Source: Streptomyces muensis
GTDB taxonomy: Bacteria; Actinomycetota; Actinomycetes; Streptomycetales; Streptomycetaceae
DNA: 45,906 nucleotides
Direction: 5' to 3'
Assembly: GCF_021474425.1 (NCBI RefSeq)
Contig: NZ_JAKEIP010000045.1
Location: 1 to 45,906, forward strand
A program made the translations under genes and the position numbers. The notes beneath the pieces are model-generated. The model did not search any database. It was not told the origin of the DNA and saw only the letters and a program-made list of their open reading frames with translations. Below are positions 1 to 8,045 of this stretch, piece after piece; the stretch's first letter is position 1, and each line of letters opens with the position of its first letter.

Positions 1-627
1 GGTTCAGGGGAGCGGGCGCGGCACTGGCGGTACGGGGCCGTCTACCCGTCGCCGGAGGTGGTGGCCGAGATCGCCGCCGAGACCACCTTGATCCGAGGGA
101 CACCGGGGTTCGTCAGGCCCGTGCTGGATGATCGGTACGCCGTGGGACTGGTGCATCAGGTGCTGCGTGCCGCTGATGAGGGGAACGCGTTGGCTGCCGA
201 CACGCTGCTTCGGGTGGCCGTGACCAGGCTGCTGCGGTTGAACGGCGGGGCCCTGCCGCAGCGGGAGGTGCGGACGGCGGGGGCTCGGGTCGCCGTACGC
301 GCGCGTGAGGTGTTGGAAGAGCGGATCGCCGAGCCGCCGAGTCTGGAGACGCTGGCTCTTGATCTTGGCAGCAGTCCGTTCGCCTTGCTGCGGGCGTTTC
401 GGGAGCTGTACGGGATGCCGCCGCATGCCTGGCTGACCGATGCGCGGGTGCGGGAGGCGCGGCGGCTGCTGGATGGGGGTGTCTCGCCGGCGGAGGCGGC
501 CGTGGCGGTGGGGTTCACTGATCAGTCGCATCTGAACCGGCACTTCACCCGGATCGTCGGCGTTCCTCCGGGGGCGTATCAGCGGGAGCGCAAGAACGTA
601 CAAGACGCGCGGCAGTGGTCGGTTTAG
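1..627 (+). CDS. AraC-family transcriptional regulator (5' end missing)
   Basis: The reading frame is open from the first base, so the gene begins outside the window; 208 C-terminal residues are visible. The first visible residues (WRYGAVYPSPE) look like the end of an AraC-type cupin sensor domain. The last 100 residues form the double helix-turn-helix DNA-binding domain: the first helix-turn-helix lies around LALDLGSSPFALLRAFRE, and the second ends in the family signature GFTDQSHLNRHFTRIVGVPPGAY. The gene stops 10 nt before azlC on the same strand, an arrangement I know from other Streptomyces, so it probably controls the exporter pair that follows. The inducer cannot be read from the sequence; an amino acid is plausible by context. 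Family call secure, target inferred. Confidence 0.93.
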   Translation, partial: GSGERARHWRYGAVYPSPEVVAEIAAETTLIRGTPGFVRPVLDDRYAVGLVHQVLRAADEGNALAADTLLRVAVTRLLRLNGGALPQREVRTAGARVAVRAREVLEERIAEPPSLETLALDLGSSPFALLRAFRELYGMPPHAWLTDARVREARRLLDGGVSPAEAAVAVGFTDQSHLNRHFTRIVGVPPGAYQRERKNVQDARQWSV

Positions 628-637
628 CGTCGCGGGC

Positions 638-1366
638 GTGGCAGAACAGAAAGCTCTCGAAGATCTCCGTGTCGAAGGAGACAAACCGGATCGTGTCGTC
701 GTACGGGACGCACTGGGCGTCGGCGTCGCCGTCGGGCTGTCCGGGTTCGCGTTCGGTGTGACGTCGGCGGGCAGTGGACTCACGCTCGTGCAGACCTGCG
801 CGCTCAGTTTGCTGGTGTTCACGGGGGCGTCCCAGTTCGCACTTGTCGGGGCCCTCGCGGCCGGGGGAGGTCCGCTGACCGCGGCAGCCGGTGCCTTCTT
901 CCTGGGGGTGCGCAACGCCTTCTACGGGCTGCGGTTGTCGCAGTTGCTGAGCCTCACGCGCGCGGTGCGGCCGTTCGCCGCGCAGTGGGTGATCGACGAG
1001 ACGGCCGCTGTCGCGCTGGCGCAGCCGACGCGGCGCGGTGCGCGGATCGGGTTCGTGGTGACCGGGCTCAGCCTGTACGTGCTGTGGAACCTGACGACTC
1101 TGCTCGGTGGGCTCGGGGCGGAGGCCATGGGCGACACCGATGCCTGGGGACTGGACGCGGCCGGGCCCGCTGTCTTCCTGGCGCTGCTCGCGCCGATGCT
1201 GAAGTCGACGACCGAGCGGGCTGTCGCCGGTCTCGCCGTGGTGCTGGGACTCGGGTTGCTGCCCGTGCTGCCCGCCGGCGTGCCCGTTCTGGTGGCCGCC
1301 CTCGCGGCGCCGGTCGTGCTGTGGGCGCAGGGACGTAGCGGAGACGTACGGGAGGGCGAGCGGTGA
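638..1366 (+). CDS. azlC: AzlC-family amino-acid exporter, large subunit
   Basis: A 242-residue polytopic membrane protein of the AzlC family, the large subunit of two-component branched-chain amino-acid exporters (BrnF/YgaZ type). A short polar N-terminus is followed by hydrophobic segments. The family-typical stretch FTGASQFALVGALAAGGGP and the following FFLGVRNAFYGLRLS are visible around residues 67-110. The GTG start lies 10 nt after the AraC stop and has no clear Shine-Dalgarno sequence, which suggests translational coupling. The C-terminus overlaps azlD by 4 nt (GTGA), so both subunits should be made together. Expected role: export of excess branched-chain or related amino acids across the cytoplasmic membrane. 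Substrate not determinable here. Confidence 0.9.
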   Translation: MAEQKALEDLRVEGDKPDRVVVRDALGVGVAVGLSGFAFGVTSAGSGLTLVQTCALSLLVFTGASQFALVGALAAGGGPLTAAAGAFFLGVRNAFYGLRLSQLLSLTRAVRPFAAQWVIDETAAVALAQPTRRGARIGFVVTGLSLYVLWNLTTLLGGLGAEAMGDTDAWGLDAAGPAVFLALLAPMLKSTTERAVAGLAVVLGLGLLPVLPAGVPVLVAALAAPVVLWAQGRSGDVREGER

Positions 1367-1671
1367 GTACCTGGATCGCGATCGGCGTCACCGCTCTGGG
1401 CTGCTACGGCGTCAAGCTCGTCGGGCTGCTGGTGCCCGCGGGCGCTCTGGAGCGGCCTCTGATACGGCGTCTCGCCGCCCTGTTGCCCGTCGCCCTCCTT
1501 GCCGCTCTCACGGCTCAGCAGACGTTCGGGGACGGGCAGGAACTGGTGCTGGACGCGAGGGCGGCAGGAGTCGCCGTGGCTGCCGTGGCGCTCGTCCTGC
1601 GGGCGCCGTTCCTGCTCGTCGTCGCGGCGGCCGTGGTGGTGACGGCGGGGGTGCGGGCCCTGGGCGGGTGA
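1363..1671 (+). CDS. azlD: AzlD-family amino-acid exporter, small subunit
   Basis: A 102-residue, very hydrophobic protein with about four membrane spans, of the AzlD/BrnE/YgaH family, which partners AzlC in branched-chain amino-acid export. The GTG start overlaps the azlC stop by 4 nt. The central segment ALLPVALLAALTAQQTF and the alanine/valine-rich C-terminal spans are typical. Its TGA stop is only 3 nt from the end of the convergent minus-strand gene, so the two transcripts probably overlap. The small size and pairing with azlC make the call firm. Confidence 0.88.
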   Translation: MSTWIAIGVTALGCYGVKLVGLLVPAGALERPLIRRLAALLPVALLAALTAQQTFGDGQELVLDARAAGVAVAAVALVLRAPFLLVVAAAVVVTAGVRALGG

Positions 1672-1674
1672 GGC

Positions 1675-2619
1675 TCAGCCGATGTGACGGCCGTACGCGC
1701 GGAGTGTGCGCAGCGCCTCGATGGTCACCATGGGGCGTGCCTCCAGCGCGGTGCCCGGCGCCCACTGGCGCCATCGGATCGGCCAGCCCCCGTCCTCCTG
1801 CTGCTCGCCCGCGAGGTGGTCGAGGGAACGGCTCATCTCGGCGTCCGTGAACCACGCGCGCGCGAAGGAGCGCGGTGTCCTCGCGTAGTGATGCGGGAAG
1901 TGGTGCTCGCCGGGGGCGTAGCCGGGAGAGACCGGGTAGGCGTCGAGGTCGTCCGGATCGAGGGCCGCGAGGCACTGTTCGCGCACCAGGCGGCCCAGGC
2001 GGTCGGCGGCCGCCTCCGCGCGCGGGCGGTCGGGAGCGGAGTCCAGGAAGGCGACCGCGGCCTCGATCTCGTACGGATGGGACTTCTCCAGGGACTCGAC
2101 CGCCTGCCAGCAGAAGTCGGTGGCCCGGAACAACCAGGCGTGCCAGACCTCGTTGCGGTGCAGTAGACCGACCACCGGTCCGGTGGCCAGGAGCGAGCTG
2201 GGAGCGTCCTCCACGATCGGGATGAAGGGGGCCGCCGGGTAGCCGCGCTGGCTCGGGTGGATCGCCGGAAGGGCGCCGTCCGGGGTGGAGACCGAGGTGA
2301 GGTAACGGCACACGCGGTCCACGCGCTGTCCGCCGCAGCGCTCGATCGCGTCCAGGACCTGGAGTGCGTGACCGGTGTGCAGCGGCTGGCTGACCGGGCC
2401 GCGCAGATCCGGCTCCAGGGCGTGGCCGTACCCGCCGTCCTCGTTGCGGTACGCGTCCAGCGCGGTCTCCACCGGGTCGGCGGCGCCGTTCAGGAAGTGG
2501 TAAGCGAAGAGGCGCTGCTCGAGCACGCGCGCGGTGAGCCAGACGAACTGCTCGGCGCGGAAGAGCGGGGAGCGCGCCGGGGGCGTCGGGGGGAGTGGGG
2601 AAGCTCCGGTTTCGGGCAT
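1675..2619 (-). CDS. Conserved alpha/alpha-toroid (prenyltransferase/terpene-cyclase-like fold) protein
   Basis: A 314-residue soluble protein that I cannot assign to a reaction. It contains repeated Gln/Asp-Gly-Gly motifs of the alpha/alpha-barrel superfamily (squalene-hopene cyclase, protein prenyltransferases): NEDGGYGHALEPDLRGP near residue 80 and GEQQEDGGWPIRWRQW near residue 280, with a WLTARVLEQRLFAYHF helix near the N-terminus. It lacks the DXDD-type acid motif expected of a class II terpene cyclase, so cyclase activity is doubtful. It stands alone, convergent with azlD. The ATG is probably leaderless: TACGGT lies 7 nt upstream with TTGTCG 16 nt before that. Possible roles include a degenerate prenyltransferase or a sugar-processing toroid enzyme. 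Confidence 0.75.
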   Translation of the reverse strand: MPETGASPLPPTPPARSPLFRAEQFVWLTARVLEQRLFAYHFLNGAADPVETALDAYRNEDGGYGHALEPDLRGPVSQPLHTGHALQVLDAIERCGGQRVDRVCRYLTSVSTPDGALPAIHPSQRGYPAAPFIPIVEDAPSSLLATGPVVGLLHRNEVWHAWLFRATDFCWQAVESLEKSHPYEIEAAVAFLDSAPDRPRAEAAADRLGRLVREQCLAALDPDDLDAYPVSPGYAPGEHHFPHHYARTPRSFARAWFTDAEMSRSLDHLAGEQQEDGGWPIRWRQWAPGTALEARPMVTIEALRTLRAYGRHIG

Positions 2620-2626
2620 GCGACAG

Positions 2627-2654
2627 ACCGTAGGGTGGAAAGCGGTCTCGACAA
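2627..2654 (-). promoter_or_regulatory. Putative vegetative promoter of the alpha/alpha-toroid gene
   Basis: On the minus strand TTGTCG (2654-2649) and TACGGT (2632-2627) are separated by 16 nt, and the ATG follows 7 nt after the -10. This spacing predicts a leaderless mRNA starting at or next to the start codon. Confidence 0.5.
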
Positions 2655-2687
2655 GCGGACCCGGCGCAGGCCCACTCTCAGGGGCGG

Positions 2688-2693
2688 GATACT
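2688..2693 (+). promoter_or_regulatory. Putative -10 element of the DUF3046 gene
   Basis: GATACT lies 6 nt before the ATG at 2700. The GGAGG in between is only 1 nt from the ATG, too close to act as a ribosome binding site, so a leaderless start at the ATG is more likely. No convincing -35 element is visible. Confidence 0.4.
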
Positions 2694-2699
2694 GGAGGC

Positions 2700-2894
2700 A
2701 TGCGGTTGACGGTCTTCTGGGAGCGGATGGCGGACCATTTCGGTCCGGGATACGCCGACACCTTCGCGCGCGACCATGTGATGGCGGAGCTCGGCGGGCG
2801 CACGGTGCACGAGGCGCTGAACAGCGGCTGGGAGGCCAAGGACGTGTGGCGTGTGGTCTGCTCCGTCATGAACGTTCCGGGGGAGAAGCGCTGA
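2700..2894 (+). CDS. DUF3046 domain protein
   Basis: A 64-residue protein that I recognise as DUF3046, a small actinobacterial family regularly found just upstream of recA. The whole protein is the domain: MRLTVFWERMADHFGP at the start, then YADTFARDHVMAELGG, then a WEAKDVWRVVC segment with conserved Trp residues. Function is unknown. It has no signal peptide and no membrane span. Conservation next to recA-recX suggests, but does not show, a link to DNA metabolism or damage. Confidence 0.88.
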   Translation: MRLTVFWERMADHFGPGYADTFARDHVMAELGGRTVHEALNSGWEAKDVWRVVCSVMNVPGEKR

Positions 2895-2925
2895 CAGGTC
2901 ACGAAGATCGCAGGACGGCAGCCGG

Positions 2926-2948
2926 TTGTCGGTGGCGTGGGCGAGACT
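2926..2948 (+). promoter_or_regulatory. Possible RecA-NDp (PafBC-type) promoter before the AI-2E family gene
   Basis: TTGTCGGTG (2926-2934), 8 nt, then GAGACT (2943-2948) resembles the actinobacterial damage promoter TTGTCRGTG-N8-TANNNT. The first element matches fully; the -10 has G in place of its first T. A GTG codon follows 6 nt later at 2955, giving a leaderless start. If the promoter is real, the in-frame GTG at 2937 lies inside it and cannot be the start. Confidence 0.4.
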
Positions 2949-2954
2949 TGCTTC

Positions 2955-4241
2955 GTGGCACGCACTGACGAGACCGGGCAGCCCGCCCGGCACACATCAC
3001 CGTTCGGCACGACGCCGCCCACCCCGCCGCCGGGCGAGGGCGCCGCCGGGCCGGACGCCCGCATGCCTCGTTGGCTGCCGCGAGCCCTGGTGCTCGCGCT
3101 GGCACTCGTCGGCGTGTTCCAGCTGGGCAGCTGGGCCTTTCACCAGCTCACCGGGCTACTGATCAACATCCTCATCGCGTTCTTCCTGGCCCTGGCCATC
3201 GAACCGGCGGTGAGCTGGATGGCCTCGCGCGGCATGCGCCGAGGGCTGGCCACCGGCATCGTCTTCCTCGCCGTGATCATCGTGTCCGCCGGGTTCGTGA
3301 CGCTGCTGGGGTCCATGCTCGCGGGCCAGATCATCAAGATCGTCGAGGACTTCCCGGAATACCTCGACTCCGTCATCAACTGGATCAACGCGCACTTCAA
3401 CACCGAGCTGCGCCGCGTGGACGTCCAGGAGGGCCTGCTCCGGTCCGACTGGCTGCGCAACTACGTGCAGAACAGCGCCACCGGCGTCCTGGACGTGTCC
3501 GCCCAGGTCCTCGGCGGTCTCTTCCAGCTGCTGACGATCACGCTGTTCTCGTTCTACTTCGCCGCTGACGGTCCGCGACTGCGCCGCGCGCTGTGCTCCG
3601 TACTGCCGCCCGCCAAGCAGGCCGAGGTGCTGCGGGCGTGGGAGATCGCCGTCATCAAGACGGGCGGCTATCTGTACTCGCGTGGCCTGATGGCGCTCAT
3701 ATCCGGGATAGCCCACTACATCCTGCTGGCGAGCCTGGACGTGCCGTACGCGCCCGTGCTCGCCGTCTGGGTCGGCCTGGTCTCGCAGTTCATCCCCACC
3801 ATCGGCACGTATCTCGCGGGCGCGCTGCCCATGCTGATCGCGTTCACGGTCGATCCCTGGTACGCGCTGTGGGTGCTGATCTTCGTCGTGATCTACCAGC
3901 AGTTCGAGAACTATGTCCTGCAGCCCAAGCTGACCTCGAAGACCGTCGACATCCACCCCGCCGTCGCATTCGGCTCGGTCATCGCGGGCACCGCCCTCCT
4001 CGGCGCGGTGGGCGCGCTGATCGCCATCCCGGCCATCGCCACGCTGCAGGCGTTCCTGGGGGCGTACGTGAAGCGTTACGACGTCACGGACGATCCCCGC
4101 GTCCATGGGCACCGGGGGCGGGGAGCGGGGCGGGGTCTGGTCACGCGCGCGCGTGCGCTGTGGGCCAAGCGGCCGGGATCGGCGCGGCCAGGGACGGACT
4201 CGGGGGGTTCCGGGGGGAGTTCCACGGAGAACTCCGGCTGA
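2955..4241 (+). CDS. AI-2E family (TqsA/PerM-like) membrane transporter
   Basis: A 428-residue integral membrane protein of the AI-2E/PerM exporter family. After a Pro/Gly-rich cytoplasmic N-terminus of about 35 residues come hydrophobic segments (LVLALALVGVFQLGSWAF, then LINILIAFFLALAIEPAVSW), a soluble insert around 140-190, and the C-terminal family core with AVWVGLVSQFIPTIGTYLAG and VIYQQFENYVLQPKLTSKTVDIHP. The last 55 residues are a Gly/Arg/Ser-rich tail. The family includes the AI-2 exporter TqsA but also transporters of other substrates and Na+/H+ antiporters, so no substrate is claimed. I chose GTG 2955 because of the promoter-like sequence just before it; GTG 2937 in the same frame is the alternative. 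The position between DUF3046 and recA is conserved in Streptomyces as I recall it. Confidence 0.85.
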   Translation: MARTDETGQPARHTSPFGTTPPTPPPGEGAAGPDARMPRWLPRALVLALALVGVFQLGSWAFHQLTGLLINILIAFFLALAIEPAVSWMASRGMRRGLATGIVFLAVIIVSAGFVTLLGSMLAGQIIKIVEDFPEYLDSVINWINAHFNTELRRVDVQEGLLRSDWLRNYVQNSATGVLDVSAQVLGGLFQLLTITLFSFYFAADGPRLRRALCSVLPPAKQAEVLRAWEIAVIKTGGYLYSRGLMALISGIAHYILLASLDVPYAPVLAVWVGLVSQFIPTIGTYLAGALPMLIAFTVDPWYALWVLIFVVIYQQFENYVLQPKLTSKTVDIHPAVAFGSVIAGTALLGAVGALIAIPAIATLQAFLGAYVKRYDVTDDPRVHGHRGRGAGRGLVTRARALWAKRPGSARPGTDSGGSGGSSTENSG

Positions 4242-4435
4242 GTAGTACGTGCGGTTTGCCCTGGGAGCGTGAGTCTGCCGGGGTTGCGTGTTTATACCTG
4301 CTTGGGGTGTCTGCTTGTGGGGTCGCGTGTGGGAGCGGGGCGCGGCCAGCAGGGCCGGCAGGGCCGAGAATCCGGGGCGTCCCGGGCCGCGAACGTAGTC
4401 TCGTAGGTGACGTGTGGTGCGCTTGACACGAAAAT

Positions 4436-4449
4436 CGAACATCCATTCT
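4436..4449 (+). promoter_or_regulatory. LexA (SOS) box of recA
   Basis: CGAACATCCATTCT follows the Gram-positive SOS pattern CGAAC-N4-GTTCG with two departures in the right half. It overlaps the expected -10 zone of a promoter whose -35 would be TTGACA at 4423-4428, so LexA binding should block transcription. I recall the same imperfect box upstream of recA in other Streptomyces. Confidence 0.75.
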
Positions 4450-4514
4450 CATGGAGGCTCCGGCGAGGCGCTCGACGGGCATTTCGCCCAGGTTTCGATG
4501 GAGAAGTTCCCGAG

Positions 4515-4523
4515 TTATCCACA
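4515..4523 (+). promoter_or_regulatory. DnaA-box match upstream of recA
   Basis: TTATCCACA is an exact match to the E. coli DnaA box; the usual Streptomyces form is TTGTCCACA. It lies between the SOS box and the RecA-NDp promoter. A single box may be chance. Confidence 0.35.
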
Positions 4524-4546
4524 GGCCGGACGGGCGTCGGGGCGCA

Positions 4547-4569
4547 TTGTCAGTGGCAGGCGTTAGCGT
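4547..4569 (+). promoter_or_regulatory. RecA-NDp (PafBC-type) damage promoter of recA
   Basis: TTGTCAGTG (4547-4555), 8 nt, then TAGCGT (4564-4569) is a full match to the TTGTCRGTG-N8-TANNNT motif known for LexA/RecA-independent DNA-damage induction in actinobacteria, activated by PafBC in mycobacteria. recA therefore has both SOS and SOS-independent control. Confidence 0.8.
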
Positions 4570-4612
4570 CTTTGACGTGAAGCGATCGACTCAAGCAAAC
4601 CGGGTGGAACCC

Positions 4613-5737
4613 ATGGCAGGAACCGACCGCGAGAAGGCCCTGGATGCCGCGCTCGCACAGATTGAACGGCAATTCGGCAAGGGCGCGGTCATGCGCATGG
4701 GCGAGCGGTCGAATGAGCCCATCGAGGTCATCTCGACCGGGTCGACCGCGCTCGACGTGGCCCTCGGCGTGGGCGGCCTGCCGCGCGGCCGTGTCGTGGA
4801 GATTTACGGCCCGGAGTCGTCCGGTAAGACGACCCTGACCCTGCACGCGGTGGCCAACGCGCAGAAGGCCGGCGGCCAGGTCGCCTTCGTGGACGCGGAG
4901 CACGCCCTCGACCCCGAGTACGCCAAGAAGCTCGGCGTCGACATCGACAACCTGATCCTCTCCCAGCCCGACAACGGCGAGCAGGCCCTGGAGATCGTGG
5001 ACATGCTCGTCCGCTCCGGCGCCCTCGACCTCATCGTCATCGACTCCGTCGCCGCGCTCGTCCCGCGTGCGGAGATCGAGGGCGAGATGGGCGACAGCCA
5101 CGTCGGTCTCCAGGCCCGTCTGATGAGCCAGGCCCTGCGGAAGATCACCAGCGCGCTCAATCAGTCCAAGACCACCGCGATCTTCATCAACCAGCTCCGC
5201 GAGAAGATCGGCGTGATGTTCGGCTCCCCGGAGACCACGACCGGTGGCCGGGCGCTGAAGTTCTACGCCTCGGTGCGTATCGACATCCGCCGTATCGAGA
5301 CCCTGAAGGACGGCACGGAGGCGGTCGGCAACCGCACCCGCTGCAAGGTCGTCAAGAACAAGGTCGCGCCGCCCTTCAAGCAGGCCGAGTTCGACATCCT
5401 CTACGGCCAGGGCATCAGCCGTGAGGGCGGCCTGATCGACATGGGCGTGGAGCACGGCTTCGTCCGCAAGGCCGGCGCCTGGTACACGTACGAGGGCGAC
5501 CAGCTCGGCCAGGGCAAGGAGAACGCGCGCAACTTCCTCAAGGACAACCCCGACCTGGCCAACGAGATCGAGAAGAAGATCAAGGAGAAGCTGGGCGTCG
5601 GCGTGCGGCCGGAGGAGCCCGCTGCCGAGCCGGGTGCGGACGCCGCGGTCTCCGCCACCCCGGACGACGCCGCGAAGACGGTGCCCGCTCCGGCGACCAA
5701 GGCAGCCAAGACCAAGGCTGCGACAGCCAAGAGCTGA
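4613..5737 (+). CDS. recA: Recombinase RecA
   Basis: A 374-residue RecA, the usual Streptomyces length. It polymerises on single-stranded DNA, drives strand exchange in recombinational repair and triggers LexA self-cleavage. The N-terminal helix ([18 protein letters not shown]) is followed by Walker A GPESSGKT at residues 66-73, a Walker B region [15 protein letters not shown], and the loop-2 stretch [21 protein letters not shown]. From about residue 330 there is an Ala/Pro/Lys-rich tail ending in repeated lysines, typical of Streptomyces RecA. I chose ATG 4613 over in-frame upstream codons because homology begins there and the RecA-NDp promoter ends 43 nt before it. recX follows after 3 nt, so the two form an operon. 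Confidence 0.98.
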   Translation: MAGTDREKALDAALAQIERQFGKGAVMRMGERSNEPIEVISTGSTALDVALGVGGLPRGRVVEIYGPESSGKTTLTLHAVANAQKAGGQVAFVDAEHALDPEYAKKLGVDIDNLILSQPDNGEQALEIVDMLVRSGALDLIVIDSVAALVPRAEIEGEMGDSHVGLQARLMSQALRKITSALNQSKTTAIFINQLREKIGVMFGSPETTTGGRALKFYASVRIDIRRIETLKDGTEAVGNRTRCKVVKNKVAPPFKQAEFDILYGQGISREGGLIDMGVEHGFVRKAGAWYTYEGDQLGQGKENARNFLKDNPDLANEIEKKIKEKLGVGVRPEEPAAEPGADAAVSATPDDAAKTVPAPATKAAKTKAATAKS

Positions 5738-5740
5738 CCC

Positions 5741-6712
5741 GTGACACGGCGAACGGACTGGGCCGAGTACGCCGCCTACCCGGACGCTCCGCGCGAGCGG
5801 AGACGAGGCGGCGGCGAGGGCTCCTCCGGGGTGGGCGGCCGTGCCCATGAAGGAGACGCGGCTCATGACGCGGACCGGGGGGACGACGGCACGGCGCCGT
5901 ACGGCAGAAGCAGGTCCTTCGGCGGGTACGGCGACGGGTCGGGCTCGGCATACGGCGACGAGCCCGGCCTGACCTACGGCGATGAGCCGGGCCAAGGCAC
6001 CGTGGACGGCGAGGCGTGGGCTGAGGGCGGTTCAGTACATGGCTTCGGTGAGTCCGGCTCCGGTGCACCCGGTCGTGGCTCGCGCCGCAGCCGGAGCGGG
6101 GCCGGGGGCTCGGACGGCTCGCGCGGGCGTCGTCGGCGCGGTCGTACAGAGCCGCCCGGTGAGGACGGAGGCGCCTCTTCCTCGTCGAGGGCCGAGGAGA
6201 GGACGCCCCCAGGGGACCCGGTGGAGCAGGCGCGGGCGATCTGTCTGCGCCTGCTCACCGGGACCCCGCGCACGCGCAAGCAACTCGCGGACGCCCTGCG
6301 TAAGCGCGAGATCCCGGACGATGCCGCCGAGGAGGTGCTGTCGAGGTTCGAGGAGGTCGGCCTCATCAACGACAGTGCGTTCGCGGACGCCTGGGTGGAG
6401 TCCCGGCACCACGGCCGAGGGCTCGCCCGCCGCGCGCTCGCCCGGGAACTGCGCACCAAGGGCGTCGACTCCACACTGATCGACGCGGCTGTCTCCCAGC
6501 TCGACTCCGAACAGGAAGAGACGACCGCACGCGAACTCGTCGCCCGCAAGCTGAGTTCCACGCGTGGCCTCGACCGCGACAAGCGCCTGCGCCGCCTCGC
6601 GGGCTTGCTCGCCCGCAAGGGTTACCCCGAGGGCATGGCCCTACGAGTGGTCCGGCAGGCCCTGGAGGAAGAGGACGAGGACACGGAGTTCCTCGGGGAC
6701 GAGGGGTACTGA
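5741..6712 (+). CDS. recX: Regulatory protein RecX
   Basis: A 323-residue protein whose C-terminal half (about 160-320) is a RecX domain made of three-helix repeats: PVEQARAICLRLLTGTPRTR, a central VGLINDSAFADAWVESRHHG block and the final LAGLLARKGYPEGMALRVV. RecX binds RecA filaments and limits their extension and activity. The first 155 residues are low-complexity Gly/Arg/Ser/Asp-rich and include repeated YGDEPG units near residues 73-85; this makes the protein about twice the length of E. coli RecX and is a known feature of streptomycete RecX. The GTG start lies 3 nt after the recA stop, so translation is probably coupled to recA. Confidence 0.95.
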   Translation: MTRRTDWAEYAAYPDAPRERRRGGGEGSSGVGGRAHEGDAAHDADRGDDGTAPYGRSRSFGGYGDGSGSAYGDEPGLTYGDEPGQGTVDGEAWAEGGSVHGFGESGSGAPGRGSRRSRSGAGGSDGSRGRRRRGRTEPPGEDGGASSSSRAEERTPPGDPVEQARAICLRLLTGTPRTRKQLADALRKREIPDDAAEEVLSRFEEVGLINDSAFADAWVESRHHGRGLARRALARELRTKGVDSTLIDAAVSQLDSEQEETTARELVARKLSSTRGLDRDKRLRRLAGLLARKGYPEGMALRVVRQALEEEDEDTEFLGDEGY

Positions 6713-6925
6713 TCCGGACGGCCCCGGAACCATAGACGGCCGCACATGGGCCTGGACATGAGCGAAGGCCGACGACGATCGCAAGGTTTCCGGTCCCGGA
6801 CACGGTGGACGCGCGGGGGCGCCCATCGCGTTCGGGGCCGGACAGTGATCAGGCGGGTCTGTTGGCACCGTCCCGCTCCGCTGCCTTCGATCACTCGCTG
6901 GGCATGAGCTTCTCCAGCCCCTACG

Positions 6926-7324
6926 TCACCGGACCGGAAGCCCCTCCGCCCGCCACGCCTGGAAACCTCCGACCAGGTCGGTGGCCCGGTGCAGTCCCAG
7001 TCGCCGTAGCGACTCGGCTGCCAGGCTCGACGCGTACCCCTCGTTGCAGATTACGACGACCAGAAGCTCGTGACTCGTTGCCTCGGGGGCGCGATGGCTG
7101 CCCTGGGGGTCGAGCCGCCACTCCAGTTCGTTGCGCTCGACCACGAGGGCTCCCGGGATCAGACCGTCCCGCTCACGCAGGGCCGCGTACCGGATGTCGA
7201 CCAGCAGAGCCTCGCCGGACTGCGCCGCCTCGTACGCCTTCTGCGGCTCGATCCGCGAGTAGCCCGCGCGTACCCGCTCCAGCAACTCGTCGATGCCGAC
7301 CGGCCGCTCACTCCCGCCGCTCAC
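6926..7324 (-). CDS. Rhodanese-like sulfurtransferase
   Basis: A 132-residue single-domain rhodanese. The active-site loop CNEGYAS has its catalytic Cys at residue 93, behind the beta-strand LLVVVI; the upstream DIR motif at 43-45 is also typical. These enzymes carry a persulfide on the Cys and move sulfane sulfur to thiol or cyanide acceptors. The start ATG overlaps the stop of the cysteine-dioxygenase-like gene by 4 nt (ATGA), so the two are translationally coupled. Pairing a thiol dioxygenase with a sulfurtransferase suggests a small cysteine/persulfide catabolic unit. It has no signal peptide, so it is cytoplasmic. Substrate unknown. Confidence 0.9.
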   Translation of the reverse strand: MSGGSERPVGIDELLERVRAGYSRIEPQKAYEAAQSGEALLVDIRYAALRERDGLIPGALVVERNELEWRLDPQGSHRAPEATSHELLVVVICNEGYASSLAAESLRRLGLHRATDLVGGFQAWRAEGLPVR

Positions 7325-7890
7325 TGCCAGTCCTCCGGACGCTCCACCTGCTCCAGGCGCAGGATCGGCCCGCTGCGGCTGAAGCGGCGGATGCGCGGCA
7401 GCGGCGGATAGTAGGCGTGCACGGAGATCGCATGCTGGTCGGAGGACTCGTTGAGGACCTCGTGCACATGGTGATGGCCGAAGGAACGGCCCTTTCCGGC
7501 CGGCAACCGCCGTTCCCGGTCCACGTCGTCCGTCAGTTCCAGCGTCTTCCAGCCGTCGGCGGGTAGCCGGACGGCGAGCGCGTTCTCCTTGAGCTCACCG
7601 GCCGCGGTGACGAAGGCGCCGACCGAGTCGGCGTGGTCGTGCCAGCCGGTGCCCGTCCCGGGCGGCCAGCCGATCAGCCAGGCCTCGCTGCCGCCGGGGC
7701 CTTCGAGCCGTACCCAGGTGCGGCCTTCTGGGTCGAGCGGAAGCGAGGCGATCAAGTCGGAGTCGGCGGCGGTACGCCGTACGAAGTCGAGAAGGTCCGC
7801 CTGCGTCGGAGTGGAGTTCGCCGTGGAATTCGATGCGGGAGGCCTGGCCACCGGGTTGGAAGCGGCAACGGCGGCAGGAGAGACAGACAC
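7321..7890 (-). CDS. Cysteine dioxygenase family protein (cupin)
   Basis: A 189-residue cupin of the bacterial cysteine dioxygenase family, non-haem Fe(II) enzymes that oxidise cysteine or a related thiol to the sulfinate. Iron-ligand candidates are the HDH of GTGWHDHADSVGAF and a later His of GHHHVHEVLN; Tyr residues of HAYYPPLP follow. I chose GTG 7890 because AGGAC lies 9 nt upstream; GTG 7896 is too close to that site, and the frame stays open upstream to 8064 without homology. Its 3' end overlaps the rhodanese gene by 4 nt. Whether the substrate is cysteine, 3-mercaptopropionate or another thiol cannot be told by eye. Confidence 0.85.
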   Translation of the reverse strand: MSVSPAAVAASNPVARPPASNSTANSTPTQADLLDFVRRTAADSDLIASLPLDPEGRTWVRLEGPGGSEAWLIGWPPGTGTGWHDHADSVGAFVTAAGELKENALAVRLPADGWKTLELTDDVDRERRLPAGKGRSFGHHHVHEVLNESSDQHAISVHAYYPPLPRIRRFSRSGPILRLEQVERPEDWQ

Positions 7891-8031
7891 GGGCACCGTC
7901 CTGAAGTGAGTTCGCGAAGTGCGCGCGACGGCACCGGAGACAGGAATCAGGAGGCCAGGAGCGGCGCGCGCGAGAAGAAGAGAGGCGAGTTCAGCAGGAC
8001 GGGCGACACACGCAGCCCGCATAGCGGACGA

Positions 8032-8045
8032 GGTCCATATGGACC
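8032..8045. promoter_or_regulatory. 14-bp perfect palindrome, candidate operator
   Basis: GGTCCATATGGACC is self-complementary over 14 bp and lies 142 nt upstream of the dioxygenase start. Its AT core and GC arms resemble a dimeric repressor site, but I cannot name a regulator. Confidence 0.45.

Larger units (their letters stand above)
4242..4612 (+). promoter_or_regulatory. Upstream control region of recA (371 nt without a gene)
   Basis: No supported coding sequence. It holds, in order: GC-rich inverted sequences near 4335-4390 that may end the AI-2E transcript; TTGACA at 4423 as a possible -35; a LexA-type box at 4436-4449; a DnaA-box match at 4515-4523; and a RecA-NDp promoter at 4547-4569, 43 nt before the recA ATG. 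An open frame continues upstream of the recA ATG to 4451, but this is ordinary high-GC read-through. Confidence 0.7.

Noticed and set aside
4451..4612. An N-terminal extension of RecA
   Set aside because: No homology; it contains the DnaA box and the RecA-NDp promoter, and RecA length is correct from ATG 4613.
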